Below, piece after piece: positions 1 through 6,439 of a stretch of 27,573 nt of DNA. Source of the stretch: an uncultured Clostridia bacterium. Lineage in GTDB: Bacteria > Bacillota > Clostridia > Christensenellales > Aristaeellaceae. The stretch spans positions 1 through 27,573 of the forward strand of contig CAKTXP010000013.1 in the NCBI GenBank assembly GCA_934631055.1, written 5' to 3'. A program made the position numbers and the translations under genes. Every line of letters starts with the position of its first letter. Positions within the stretch are counted from its first letter, which is position 1. The notes under the pieces are model-generated. The model had not been told where the DNA came from, ran no database searches, and worked only from the letters and a program-made list of their open reading frames with translations.

Positions 1-81
1 TCTGGGCAGGGAATCATCCCACGCCGTGTGCGTCAGCAGGCACAGCCGCGCGCACAGCTCTTCCGAATAATCTTCCCGCAT
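1..81 (-). CDS. Unidentified protein, N-terminal 27 residues only
   Basis: An open frame starts with ATG at 81 and runs off the left edge, giving MREDYSEELCARLCLLTHTA and seven more residues. An AAGGTGG-like ribosome binding site lies about 8 bases upstream, and a good sigma-A-type promoter sits at 124-153, so this is probably a real gene. It is transcribed in the same direction as spoVA but seems to have its own promoter. Too little is visible to assign a family. Confidence 0.5.
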   Translation of the reverse strand, partial: MREDYSEELCARLCLLTHTAWDDSLPR

Positions 82-123
82 CCGATTTCCCACCTTTCCC
101 TTCGCCTGACCACGAATGAGGAT

Positions 124-153
124 ATTATAGCGCAAAACGGTTTGCGAACGCAA
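124..153 (-). promoter_or_regulatory. Sigma-A-type promoter for the truncated left-edge gene
   Basis: On the minus strand, TTGCGT (148-153) and a perfect TATAAT (124-129) are separated by 18 bases. Transcription would start near 116, about 35 bases before the ATG at 81. Confidence 0.55.
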
Positions 154-164
154 GGAAATTGCGC

Positions 165-190
165 GGCGTTTCCGCTTATACGAAAACGCC
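165..190 (-). terminator. Hairpin after spoVAE, weak terminator candidate
   Basis: GGCGTTTCCG and CGAAAACGCC form a 10-bp stem with one mismatch and a short loop, downstream of the spoVAE stop. There is no clear run of U after it in the minus direction. A second palindrome, ACGCGC-ACA-GCGCGT, lies at 193-207. Termination of the spoVA operon here is possible but not well supported. Confidence 0.25.
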
Positions 191-238
191 GAACGCGCAC
201 AGCGCGTCCGGTCATGGTTTATTCCAGCCTGTTCTCTA

Positions 239-601
239 TCACGTCTTCATTTTGGGCTTAAACAGGATTGCCGCCAGATAGCCAAAGAACAGCGCCGCGG
301 AAATACCGCCTGCGGTCGCCGTGATGCCGCCCGTAAACGCGCCTAATACGCCCGTTTCTTTGACCGCCTCCAATGCGCCGCGTGCCAGCGAATAGCCAAA
401 GCCCAGCAGCGGCACCGTCGCGCCCGCCCCTGCGAAATCGACCAGCGGCTTATAGATGCCCAGTGCGCCCAGAATGACGCCGGTCGTCACATAACCGACC
501 AGTATCCGCGAGCTCGTCAGCTGGGTCTTTAAAATCAGCACCTGTCCGATGGCGCATAAAACTCCGCCGACGATAAACGCCTTGATATACATCATCAGCA
601 T
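239..601 (-). CDS. spoVAE: Stage V sporulation protein AE (SpoVAE/SpoVAEb)
   Basis: This is a small, very hydrophobic protein of about 120 residues and one of the membrane subunits of the SpoVA channel. That channel moves calcium-dipicolinic acid into the forespore during sporulation and releases it during germination. It starts MLMMYIKAFIVGGVLCAIGQ and has several membrane segments with the glycine-rich GFGYSLARGA stretch seen in SpoVAE and SpoVAC. The ATG at 601 follows a GGGGGA-type site and overlaps the spoVAD stop by 7 bases; in-frame ATGs at 595 and 592 are alternatives. Gene order C-D-E is the common clostridial minimum; spoVAA, spoVAB and spoVAF are not next to it here. Confidence 0.93.
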   Translation of the reverse strand: MLMMYIKAFIVGGVLCAIGQVLILKTQLTSSRILVGYVTTGVILGALGIYKPLVDFAGAGATVPLLGFGYSLARGALEAVKETGVLGAFTGGITATAGGISAALFFGYLAAILFKPKMKT

Positions 602-1635
602 GTTTTCTTTCCCCCTTCGTGTTCGATGACGACCGCATGCGCTATGCCGGGGATGCTTTCGCCCTGCATGGCGGTCGTCGGGCTGAGGAGCGCGCCCGTC
701 GCCATGAACAGAATGCGGTTCAACCTGCCCGCCGCAACTTCCGGAAGGAGATGCGCGCAGAGCATGCTCGCCGCACAGCCGCATCCGCTTCCGCCGGCAT
801 GCGTATCCTGCCGCGCGTCAAAGATATGACAGCCGCAGTCAAAAAGCTTCTCTTCGCAGACCTTAATCTTCTTCTCCTTGAGCAGCTCGATCAGCAGGTC
901 ACGCCCCAGACGCCCCAGATCGCCTGTCACGACCAGATCATAATCGTCAAAACCCCTGCCCGTATCGCGGAAATGGGCCGTCAGCGTTTCGAAAGCTGCC
1001 GGACACATTGCCGCGCCCATATTGTTGGCGTCGCTGATGCCCAAATCAATAACGCGTCCGCAGGTCGTATGCGTCAATACGGCGCGCGCCCGCTTTGCGC
1101 TTTCTCCGCCCGCCAGCATGACCGCTCCCGCGCCCGTAACAGTCCATTGAGCTGTCGGCGTCCGCTGATTGCCGAGTTCCAGCGGCGCGCGGTACTGTCT
1201 TTCCGCCGTACAGAAATGACTGCATGTCGCGCAGACCATCGTATCTGCAAATCCGCCGTCGGCAATCATCCCGCCGATGGACAGCGATTCCGCCATCGTC
1301 GAACACGCGCCATACAATCCGTAAAACGGGATACCCAGATTGCGCGCCGCAAAGCCCGCGGAGATGATTTGATTAAGCAAGTCGCCGCAGAGCAGCATTT
1401 GAATATCGCTAAGCGCTTTGTTCGCTTTCTGCGCGCATCTGCCAATCGTCTCTTCGAGCATCGCCCGCTCAGCGCCTTCAAAGGACTGTTGTCCATTCAA
1501 TTCGTCGGGGATGATGCTGTCGAATTCTTCTCCATAAGGTCCTTCTTTTTCCTTTTGCCCTGCAACGCTCGCCCATGCTGCAATGCCTGGCCGGGACGGC
1601 AGAACGACCGTCTGCGCGCCCAAACGCTTGCTCAT
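595..1635 (-). CDS. spoVAD: Stage V sporulation protein AD (SpoVAD), dipicolinic acid-binding
   Basis: SpoVAD is the soluble thiolase-fold subunit of the SpoVA complex. In Bacillus it binds dipicolinic acid at the outer face of the forespore or inner spore membrane. The 346-residue product has family length and carries the thiolase-like nucleophile region YGACSTMAESL (Cys near residue 111) and a glycine-rich C-terminal part (HAGGSGCGCAASML) typical of SpoVAD. The start ATG at 1635 overlaps the spoVAC stop in an ATGA arrangement (1632-1635), and GGGGGTGAT just upstream serves as ribosome binding site, so the two genes are translationally coupled. Confidence 0.96.
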   Translation of the reverse strand: MSKRLGAQTVVLPSRPGIAAWASVAGQKEKEGPYGEEFDSIIPDELNGQQSFEGAERAMLEETIGRCAQKANKALSDIQMLLCGDLLNQIISAGFAARNLGIPFYGLYGACSTMAESLSIGGMIADGGFADTMVCATCSHFCTAERQYRAPLELGNQRTPTAQWTVTGAGAVMLAGGESAKRARAVLTHTTCGRVIDLGISDANNMGAAMCPAAFETLTAHFRDTGRGFDDYDLVVTGDLGRLGRDLLIELLKEKKIKVCEEKLFDCGCHIFDARQDTHAGGSGCGCAASMLCAHLLPEVAAGRLNRILFMATGALLSPTTAMQGESIPGIAHAVVIEHEGGKKTC

Positions 1636-2081
1636 CCGATCACCCCCATGAGCGCCGCTATCAGCCCGACGAGGATCGAACTTCCGATGCCGTAGACAAG
1701 CACCGGCCCGGAAAGCGCAAAGATCTTCGCGCCAATGCCCATCACCAATCCTTCACGGCGAAATTCCATCGCCGGAGCAACAGTCGCATTAGCGAAACCC
1801 GTGATCGGAACGATGCTTCCCGCGCCGGCATACTTGCCAATCTTGTCATAGACGCCCAGCCCCGTCAGCAATGCGGACAAAAAGACCAGACAGATGCTCG
1901 TCGCCGTCGCCGCGCTCTGCGTGCCCCATTTCAGCCCGTATGAAAAGAAGTCGTTTATCGCCTGTCCGAGGACGCAGATCAGCCCGCCTACGACAAACGC
2001 CCGCCAGACGCCCTTTGCCATATCGCTCTTCGGGGAGAGCTTTTCGACCATCTGGGCATACGCCTGCTTATCCTTCTTCAT
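1632..2081 (-). CDS. spoVAC: Stage V sporulation protein AC (SpoVAC), membrane channel subunit
   Basis: SpoVAC is a membrane subunit of the dipicolinic acid channel; the Bacillus protein behaves as a mechanosensitive channel. The 149-residue product starts MKKDKQAYAQMVEKLSPKSD, has about four to five hydrophobic segments and the conserved GAGSIVPITGFANATVAPAM stretch in the middle. I chose the ATG at 2081 because AGAGGGG lies 6-7 bases upstream. The frame stays open to about 2171 (next ATG 2099), but that extension is arginine- and proline-rich and unlike SpoVAC. First gene of the spoVAC-D-E operon. Confidence 0.93.
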   Translation of the reverse strand: MKKDKQAYAQMVEKLSPKSDMAKGVWRAFVVGGLICVLGQAINDFFSYGLKWGTQSAATATSICLVFLSALLTGLGVYDKIGKYAGAGSIVPITGFANATVAPAMEFRREGLVMGIGAKIFALSGPVLVYGIGSSILVGLIAALMGVIG

Positions 2082-2205
2082 CCGTTTCCCCTCTTTCATG
2101 GCGTATCTGCAAGCCATTCGGCGGTCGGCGCACCCGGCTTTCGCGCGAGCCGGGTCTGGCAACGGTTTCAAGCGTATAGGGGATCAGGGTATGCCTGTTT
2201 TTCAT
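2068..2205 (-). CDS. Possible 45-residue leader ORF upstream of spoVAC
   Basis: An ATG at 2205 (or 2211) follows a strong AAAGGAAGG site, 9 bases from 2205. The frame encodes MKNRHTLIPYTLETVARPGS and continues with an arginine-rich tail, ending at 2068 inside the first codons of spoVAC. The tail crosses a stable GC hairpin at 2131-2154 (ACCCGGCT and AGCCGGGT). The ribosome binding site and position support translation, but the composition is not convincing as a folded protein. It may be a leader peptide coupled to spoVAC, or untranslated leader. Confidence 0.3.
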   Translation of the reverse strand: MKNRHTLIPYTLETVARPGSRESRVRRPPNGLQIRHERGETDEEG

Positions 2206-2235
2206 ATTCATACGCCTTCCTTTCTCTTTTGCGCC

Positions 2236-2265
2236 TATTGTTTCCGGCATATGCGCGCCTTATTC
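2236..2265 (-). promoter_or_regulatory. Possible sigma-G (forespore) promoter of spoVAC-D-E
   Basis: On the minus strand, GAATA (2261-2265) fits the sigma-G -35 pattern GHATR. After 18 bases comes AACAATA (2236-2242), which matches 5 of 7 positions of the CATNNTA-type -10. The spoVA operon is known to be sigma-G dependent in Bacillus. No sigma-A promoter is evident here. Confidence 0.35.
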
Positions 2266-2266
2266 T

Positions 2267-2284
2267 CCGCGTCAACTGACGCGG
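2267..2284. promoter_or_regulatory. Perfect 8-2-8 palindrome between spoVA and rpsT
   Basis: CCGCGTCA-AC-TGACGCGG is a perfect inverted repeat with a 2-base centre. It lies between the divergent spoVAC leader and the rpsT promoter, immediately upstream of the candidate sigma-G -35. The short spacer and lack of a U run favour a protein operator over a terminator. The cognate regulator is unknown. Confidence 0.4.
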
Positions 2285-2320
2285 CAAAAGAAAAGCTTGA
2301 AAAAAACTTGAAAAACCTGC

Positions 2321-2349
2321 TTGCAATTGGCAACATAACGTGCTATAAT
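2321..2349 (+). promoter_or_regulatory. rpsT promoter
   Basis: TTGCAA (2321-2326), a 17-base spacer and a perfect TATAAT (2344-2349). Transcription should begin near 2356, about 37 bases before the rpsT start. Confidence 0.85.
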
Positions 2350-2392
2350 AACAAATGCTGATTATTGACTACACCCGAGGAGGTGAATTCCT

Positions 2393-2650
2393 TTGCCGAA
2401 CATTAAATCTGCTATCAAGCGCGTGAGCGTGATTGAACACAAGACCCTCCGCAATAAGATGGTCAAGTCCGCTACCAAGACCGCGATCAAGAAGTTTGAT
2501 ACCGCTACGGCTACCAAGACCGCGACCGCCGAAATGCTGAGCTCCGCCTCTTCTGCTGTCGATAAGGCTGCTGCTAAGGGCGTTATCTCTAAGAATGCTG
2601 CGAACCGTGAAAAGGCGCGCATGGCCCGTGAGCTGGCCAAGGCTGAGTAA
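2393..2650 (+). CDS. rpsT: 30S ribosomal protein S20
   Basis: S20 is a small basic protein that binds 16S rRNA early in 30S assembly. The 85-residue product starts MPNIKSAIKRV and contains the typical KRVSVIEHKTLRNK and NRLEKARMA-like lysine/arginine/alanine-rich helices, at normal family length. The start is TTG at 2393, placed 7-10 bases after a GAGGAGGTG site; UUG starts are also known for E. coli rpsT, where they take part in autoregulation. The gene is monocistronic, with its own promoter (2321-2349) and terminator (2668-2699), and points away from the spoVA operon. Confidence 0.97.
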   Translation: MPNIKSAIKRVSVIEHKTLRNKMVKSATKTAIKKFDTATATKTATAEMLSSASSAVDKAAAKGVISKNAANREKARMARELAKAE

Positions 2651-2667
2651 GTTTCTCTGTCTTTCTT

Positions 2668-2699
2668 CCCTCTCCGCTTTGGAGAGGGTTTTTTATTTT
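2668..2699 (+). terminator. rpsT rho-independent terminator
   Basis: CCCTCTCC (2668-2675), loop GCTTT, GGAGAGGG (2681-2688), then a T-rich tail TTTTTTATTTT. It lies 18 bases after the rpsT stop. Confidence 0.92.
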
Positions 2700-2724
2700 G
2701 TCTATTCTTGTATCAGAACATTAT

Positions 2725-2933
2725 AAAAAGAGGTTGTCAGGCTAATAAACCTAATATTTCAAGAAAAAACTAAGAATTTCCGTCCGAAGGTTTCCAAAGA
2801 GCGATGCGCCAAACGGACGCCGTAAACGCTCGGAAAGCCCTTCGGTGGGACAATGGGTCAAATCCTCATATCCTGAAATTGCTTAGTTTATTGTTTCTTG
2901 AAATGTTCAGTTTAAGCCTGATAACCTTTTTTC
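2725..2933. repeat. 209-bp imperfect inverted repeat (large hairpin element)
   Basis: Left arm 2725-2780 pairs with right arm 2875-2933. The tips are AAAAAGAGGTTGTCAGGCT (2725-2743) against the complement of 2915-2933, with wobble-compatible differences. Then come an 11-bp perfect block (ATTTCAAGAAA, 2756-2766, with 2894-2904), AAACTAAG (2767-2774 with 2882-2889) and AATTTC (2775-2780 with 2875-2880). The GC-rich core can pair further (GTCC, GAAGG, TTTCC, GAGCG with their complements), so the whole unit folds as one long bulged hairpin. Either strand's transcript would end in a U run. It lies between the rpsT terminator and the convergent LytTR gene. It could be a MITE, a structured RNA or a large bidirectional terminator. 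Confidence 0.75.
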
Positions 2934-2941
2934 GTCTCTAT

Positions 2942-3724
2942 TCAGGAGAACATGCGTTCCAGCTCTTCATATTTTTCATGGGTAATGAGCGCATCCTGAT
3001 CGGTTCCCGAAAGATGGACGACGTACGTCCATCGTCCATAAGGCGTGATATTGTCAATGACGTTGAGATTGATGATATACGATTTATGGCAGCGGAAGAA
3101 AATCTGCGGATCGAGCCTTGCTTCCACATCGCCCAGCGCTTCGCTCGTTTCAAATCGACGCCCGCCCGTGGCATAAAGCACTGTCGAGCGGTTTTCCCGC
3201 TGAACCAGCAGGATATCCGCCTGATTGATGAAATTCACGCCGTCTTTGTGATGCAGCATGATGCGTCCGTTGTTCATGTTCTTAGACGGCATGGCCTTGA
3301 TGTGTTCCTCGATCTTCTCCGCCTGCGGCGACTGCGGCTGTACGCGCCCGTCGATGACCTGACGGATGCGTTCAAGCGTCTTCATCACGCGTTCAAGCTT
3401 GAACGGCTTCACCATGTAATCAAACGCATAAACTTCAAACGCCTGCGCCATATAATCGTCATGCGCGGTCGCAAAGACGAGGATCATCCTCGGATCAGTA
3501 TCCTGAATCGCTTTTGCGCATTCCAGCCCCGTCATGCCCGGCATTTCCACATCTAAAAAGCAGACTTGCGGCTTATATTCCTCGACCAGTTTGAGCAGAT
3601 CCGATCCGTTATCCGCCTCGGCGCAGAGCGTAAAGCCCTCTGCTCTTTCGATCATCTTGCGCAGGATCATGCGCATGCCCGGTTCGTCATCCGCAATGAC
3701 GACGCGAATCTCCTCGTTGCTCAC
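2942..3724 (-). CDS. LytTR-family response regulator
   Basis: A two-component response regulator of 260 residues. Residues 6-125 form the receiver domain, with the acidic pair DD at 12-13, phosphoacceptor Asp58 (FLDVEMPGMTG) and the KPF lysine near 107-109. Residues 150-258 form the LytTR DNA-binding domain, including FFRCHKSYIINL, the family's conserved RxHxSYxVN-like motif. Proteins of this type bind direct repeats upstream of target genes. The GTG start at 3724 overlaps the preceding gene's stop by 4 bases (GTGA) behind GGGGAAAG. It is the last gene of the nfeD-floA operon, and no histidine kinase lies in the window, so its signal is unknown. Confidence 0.92.
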   Translation of the reverse strand: MSNEEIRVVIADDEPGMRMILRKMIERAEGFTLCAEADNGSDLLKLVEEYKPQVCFLDVEMPGMTGLECAKAIQDTDPRMILVFATAHDDYMAQAFEVYAFDYMVKPFKLERVMKTLERIRQVIDGRVQPQSPQAEKIEEHIKAMPSKNMNNGRIMLHHKDGVNFINQADILLVQRENRSTVLYATGGRRFETSEALGDVEARLDPQIFFRCHKSYIINLNVIDNITPYGRWTYVVHLSGTDQDALITHEKYEELERMFS

Positions 3725-4200
3725 GTTCTCTTTCCCCGCCTTATCCGTCGAAGCGCCGCTCTTTCCGCTGGGCGCATCAGTATCTCGCTCATGATGATTC
3801 CGCGCAGAACGTCCGAACCTTGTCTCAACTCTTCCGGCTCCATTTCCGGCGCATCATCCACGCGATAGCGTTCGTGCGGCGCTGTTCCCTCTCCGCCCGC
3901 ATGGCAGGGGTCTTCGCCCTCCTGCGCCGCTTCAAGTTCCCGCTCCGTCACCCGATGCAGATGGATGCGGGGCTTTTCCTCTTCATCACAGGGGTCGTCA
4001 AAAGCCGCTTGCGCTGCCGGCTGTTCTTCCGGCAGGTCGTCCTTTTGGCTGTCCTCGCTTTCAAACGCCTGAGCAGGGAGAACGGTCTGTTTCTTCATTC
4101 TCTTTTCCGCTTTTTCCCTTCGCTTTTTCGTTTTTTCCGATATCGTCGCGACCAGATAGATGACGACAAAGACCAGAAAACCGAAAATCTCCCAATCCAT
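3721..4200 (-). CDS. Uncharacterised single-pass membrane protein with charged tail
   Basis: The 159-residue product has one N-terminal membrane segment (IFGFLVFVVIYLVATI, residues 5-20) and then a basic stop-transfer stretch (KTKKRREKAEKRMKK), so the N terminus is probably outside. A long acidic, proline/glutamine-rich low-complexity region follows. The C-terminal block DVLRGIIMSEILMRPAERAA is the only compact, conserved-looking part and may be an interaction motif. I do not recognise a family. It starts at ATG 4200 behind AAGGGGG, 36 bases after floA, and its stop overlaps the LytTR gene, so it is co-transcribed with both. A role linking FloA membrane domains to the regulator is only inference. 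Confidence 0.75.
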   Translation of the reverse strand: MDWEIFGFLVFVVIYLVATISEKTKKRREKAEKRMKKQTVLPAQAFESEDSQKDDLPEEQPAAQAAFDDPCDEEEKPRIHLHRVTERELEAAQEGEDPCHAGGEGTAPHERYRVDDAPEMEPEELRQGSDVLRGIIMSEILMRPAERAALRRIRRGKRT

Positions 4201-4236
4201 ATCCGCTCTCCCCCTTTCAGCGTTTATTTCTCATCT

Positions 4237-5226
4237 TTATTCTTTTTTGCCGTGCGGCACGCTGTTCGCATCGCCCATGGACGCAATCGAATCCCGCATG
4301 GCGGTATCCGCGATCGTGTTCTTCATCTCATAATAATCCATGACGCCCAGCTTGCCTTCGCGCAGAGCCGCCGCCATCGCGCGCGGAACTTCGGCTTCCG
4401 CTTCGATGACCTTTGCGCGCTGCTCCTGCGCCGCGGCCTTCATTTCCTGCTCGCGGGCAACAGCCATCGCGCGGCGCTCTTCCGCTTTCGCCTGCGCAAT
4501 GCGGCGGTCGGCTTCCGCCTGATCCATTTGCAGCTGCGCGCCGATATTGCGCCCGACATCGACGTCCGCAATGTCGATAGAGAGGATCTCAAACGCCGTT
4601 CCCGCGTCAAGTCCCTTGCTGAGTACGGTGCGGCTGATCAGATCCGGATTTTCCAAAACGGCTTTATGCGTCTCCGCCGAGCCGACCGTCGTAACGATGC
4701 CCTCGCCGACACGCGCGACGATGGTCTCCTCGCCCGCGCCGCCGACCAAACGCTCGATATTCGCACGAACGGTCACGCGAGCCTTAGCGCGCAGTTCGAT
4801 GCCGTCCTTCGCGATAGCGGCAACGACCGGCGTCTCAATGACCTTCGGATTGACGCTCATCTGCACCGCCTGAAGCACGTCGCGCCCCGCAAGGTCGATG
4901 GCGCAGGCTTCCGGAAAATCGAGCTTGATGTTCGCACCGCGCGCCGTAATGAGCGCGGTAATAACGCGATCCAAATTGCCGCCCGCCAGATAATGCGCTT
5001 CCATTTTGCTGATCTGCATATTCAGACCCGCTTTTTCCGCCTTGATGAGCGGGCCGACAATCTTCGCCGGAGAAACACGGCGGATGCGCATGCCCATCAG
5101 CGTTAAAATAGAGACATGCACGCCGGATGCCAGCGCCGATATCCACAGATTCAGCGGAACAAACCGCAAAAAAACGAAGAGCGCAAGCAGGATCGCTACA
5201 ACCATAATCAAACTTTCAACAGCCAT
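4237..5226 (-). CDS. floA: Flotillin-like protein FloA
   Basis: FloA is a membrane-anchored SPFH/flotillin-like scaffold that organises functional membrane microdomains and affects membrane fluidity, secretion and signalling. The 329-residue product matches family length (about 330). It has a hydrophobic N-terminal hairpin (residues 5-50, two segments), an SPFH/PHB region (about 50-230) and a C-terminal alanine/glutamate-rich coiled-coil stretch (DQAEADRRIAQAKAEERRAM and onward) with EA repeats. I chose ATG 5226 (MAVESLIMVV) because GGAGGGG is 5 bases upstream; the ATG at 5244 lacks a good site. It lies directly downstream of nfeD, the classic pairing. Confidence 0.96.
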   Translation of the reverse strand: MAVESLIMVVAILLALFVFLRFVPLNLWISALASGVHVSILTLMGMRIRRVSPAKIVGPLIKAEKAGLNMQISKMEAHYLAGGNLDRVITALITARGANIKLDFPEACAIDLAGRDVLQAVQMSVNPKVIETPVVAAIAKDGIELRAKARVTVRANIERLVGGAGEETIVARVGEGIVTTVGSAETHKAVLENPDLISRTVLSKGLDAGTAFEILSIDIADVDVGRNIGAQLQMDQAEADRRIAQAKAEERRAMAVAREQEMKAAAQEQRAKVIEAEAEVPRAMAAALREGKLGVMDYYEMKNTIADTAMRDSIASMGDANSVPHGKKE

Positions 5227-5251
5227 GTTTTCCCCTCCATACATTTATCTC

Positions 5252-5764
5252 TTAATCTATCGATTCCTGTGGCATCTGTTTGACGACGATACGCCCGCCG
5301 TCTACCCGAATGATCTTGATCGACGCGCCGCTTTCCAGAAACTCGCCTTCCGTAACGACGTTCAGCCGAACGCCGTCAAAGTCGCCGATGCCGGAGGGAC
5401 GCAGAACACTGGTCGTTCTGCCCGTCTTTCCGACAAGCACCTGCATATCCTGCTGACGGTCGTTGAAATCGTCTTTCTGATGCAGGAACAGGCTGGAACG
5501 CATACTCCCCTTCGCGGTGGAACGCAGCACCCACGAAATCAGAAACGCAAGGATCGCGATGATGACCAGCAGAATACCAACCGCCGTCAGCATGCCGAAA
5601 TGATGCGCCGCTAAGATCGTTCCCATGCAGACCAGCATCGCGCCCGTTATGCCCGGCAGACCGAACCCCGGCAGGAACACTTCCAGCACGATCAGCCCCA
5701 TGCCCATCAACAGGCAGAAACCCATTGGCAGATTCTCAATCACAATTTTAAGCATCTCATTCAT
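5252..5764 (-). CDS. nfeD: NfeD-family membrane protein (FloA partner)
   Basis: NfeD proteins are small membrane proteins with a cytosolic or periplasmic OB-fold tail, almost always encoded beside an SPFH protein. Here the 170-residue product has three or four membrane segments in residues 1-85, with the conserved GLIVLEVFLPGFGLPGITG turn. A C-terminal OB-fold domain follows (about 105-165: LVGKTGRTTSVLRPSGIGDF, then VVTEGEFLESGASIKII), whose GxxGxaxtxLrPsG pattern is typical. I took ATG 5764 (MNEMLKI) after GGAGAAAGG. This is the short, protease-less form. Spacing to floA is 25 bases, so the two form an operon. Confidence 0.93.
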   Translation of the reverse strand: MNEMLKIVIENLPMGFCLLMGMGLIVLEVFLPGFGLPGITGAMLVCMGTILAAHHFGMLTAVGILLVIIAILAFLISWVLRSTAKGSMRSSLFLHQKDDFNDRQQDMQVLVGKTGRTTSVLRPSGIGDFDGVRLNVVTEGEFLESGASIKIIRVDGGRIVVKQMPQESID

Positions 5765-5821
5765 CCTTTCTCCGTAAGCCCAGCATAGCATATGCCGCGC
5801 CGCAAAGAAAGTCCTTTTGCA

Positions 5822-6430
5822 TCAATTATTCATTTTCGCGTCTGAAAAATCAGGCGCTGCGCCATGCAGACAGCGCGCCAGTTCGCAGACGTCCTGTTCG
5901 TAGACCGGCGTCAGCGCGCGGTTATAGATCAGGCTCGCCGGATGATACAGCGCAAAGAGCGGCTTACCCGTTTCTCCAGCGACCAGCATCCTGCCGTGCG
6001 CCTCGCCGATGGTGACCTTCGTATTCGTCACCGCCTGCAAAGGGACATTGCCCAGCGTCGCAATGACCTGCGGCTCAATCTGCTCGATCTCCGCCATCAG
6101 CCACGGGCGGAATAGTGCGACCTCTTCCTTTGTCGGCGGACGGTTGCTCAGCCGACCGGTCTTGCCCGTCTTGGTCGGGCGATATTTAACGACGTTCGTA
6201 ATATAAATTTCTCCGCGCTCAAGCCCTGCCAGCTCAAGGAAATGATCGAGGTTCTTCCCTGCTTTTCCGACGAACGGTCTGCCTTGCAGGCTTTCCTGCT
6301 CGCCCGGCGCTTCGCCGATGAGCATCAGCTTCGGATGCTTCGGTCCCTCGCCAAATACGAGCGTATTCTCCCTGCCAGGCATTACGCCCGCAATCAGTTC
6401 CCGGAGCGCCTGTCTTTCCTTCTCTTCCAT
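5822..6430 (-). CDS. Uracil-DNA glycosylase family 4-like protein lacking Fe-S ligands
   Basis: A 202-residue member of the uracil-DNA glycosylase superfamily, which removes uracil from DNA by cleaving the N-glycosidic bond. It has motif 1 GEAPGEQE (residues 39-46), the GRPFVGKAG turn (50-58) and the C-terminal ALYHPAS motif. The four cysteines that hold the [4Fe-4S] cluster in family 4 enzymes are absent: the N-terminal Cys pair is missing, the third is Tyr83 (NVVKYRP instead of KCRP), and the fourth falls at Leu106/Phe107. The only cysteines are near the C terminus. It begins 9 bases after a full family 4 paralogue (6440-7012), so the pair is one operon from a likely duplication. Activity is inferred, not certain. 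Confidence 0.85.
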   Translation of the reverse strand: MEEKERQALRELIAGVMPGRENTLVFGEGPKHPKLMLIGEAPGEQESLQGRPFVGKAGKNLDHFLELAGLERGEIYITNVVKYRPTKTGKTGRLSNRPPTKEEVALFRPWLMAEIEQIEPQVIATLGNVPLQAVTNTKVTIGEAHGRMLVAGETGKPLFALYHPASLIYNRALTPVYEQDVCELARCLHGAAPDFSDAKMNN

Positions 6431-6439
6431 CCGCCGCCC

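Noticed and set aside
28..261. A 77-codon plus-strand frame at the left edge
   Set aside because: No ribosome binding site, and it runs antisense through the minus-strand promoter at 124-153 and the end of spoVAE.
2851..2866. GGGTCAAATCC resembling a tRNA T-arm
   Set aside because: No acceptor stem, anticodon arm or CCA-compatible ends can be built around it; it is part of the core of the large inverted repeat.
2701..2943. TCTATTC direct repeats as a target-site duplication of the inverted repeat
   Set aside because: The left copy is 17 bases from the arm end while the right copy is 3 bases away, so the spacing does not fit a transposition duplication.
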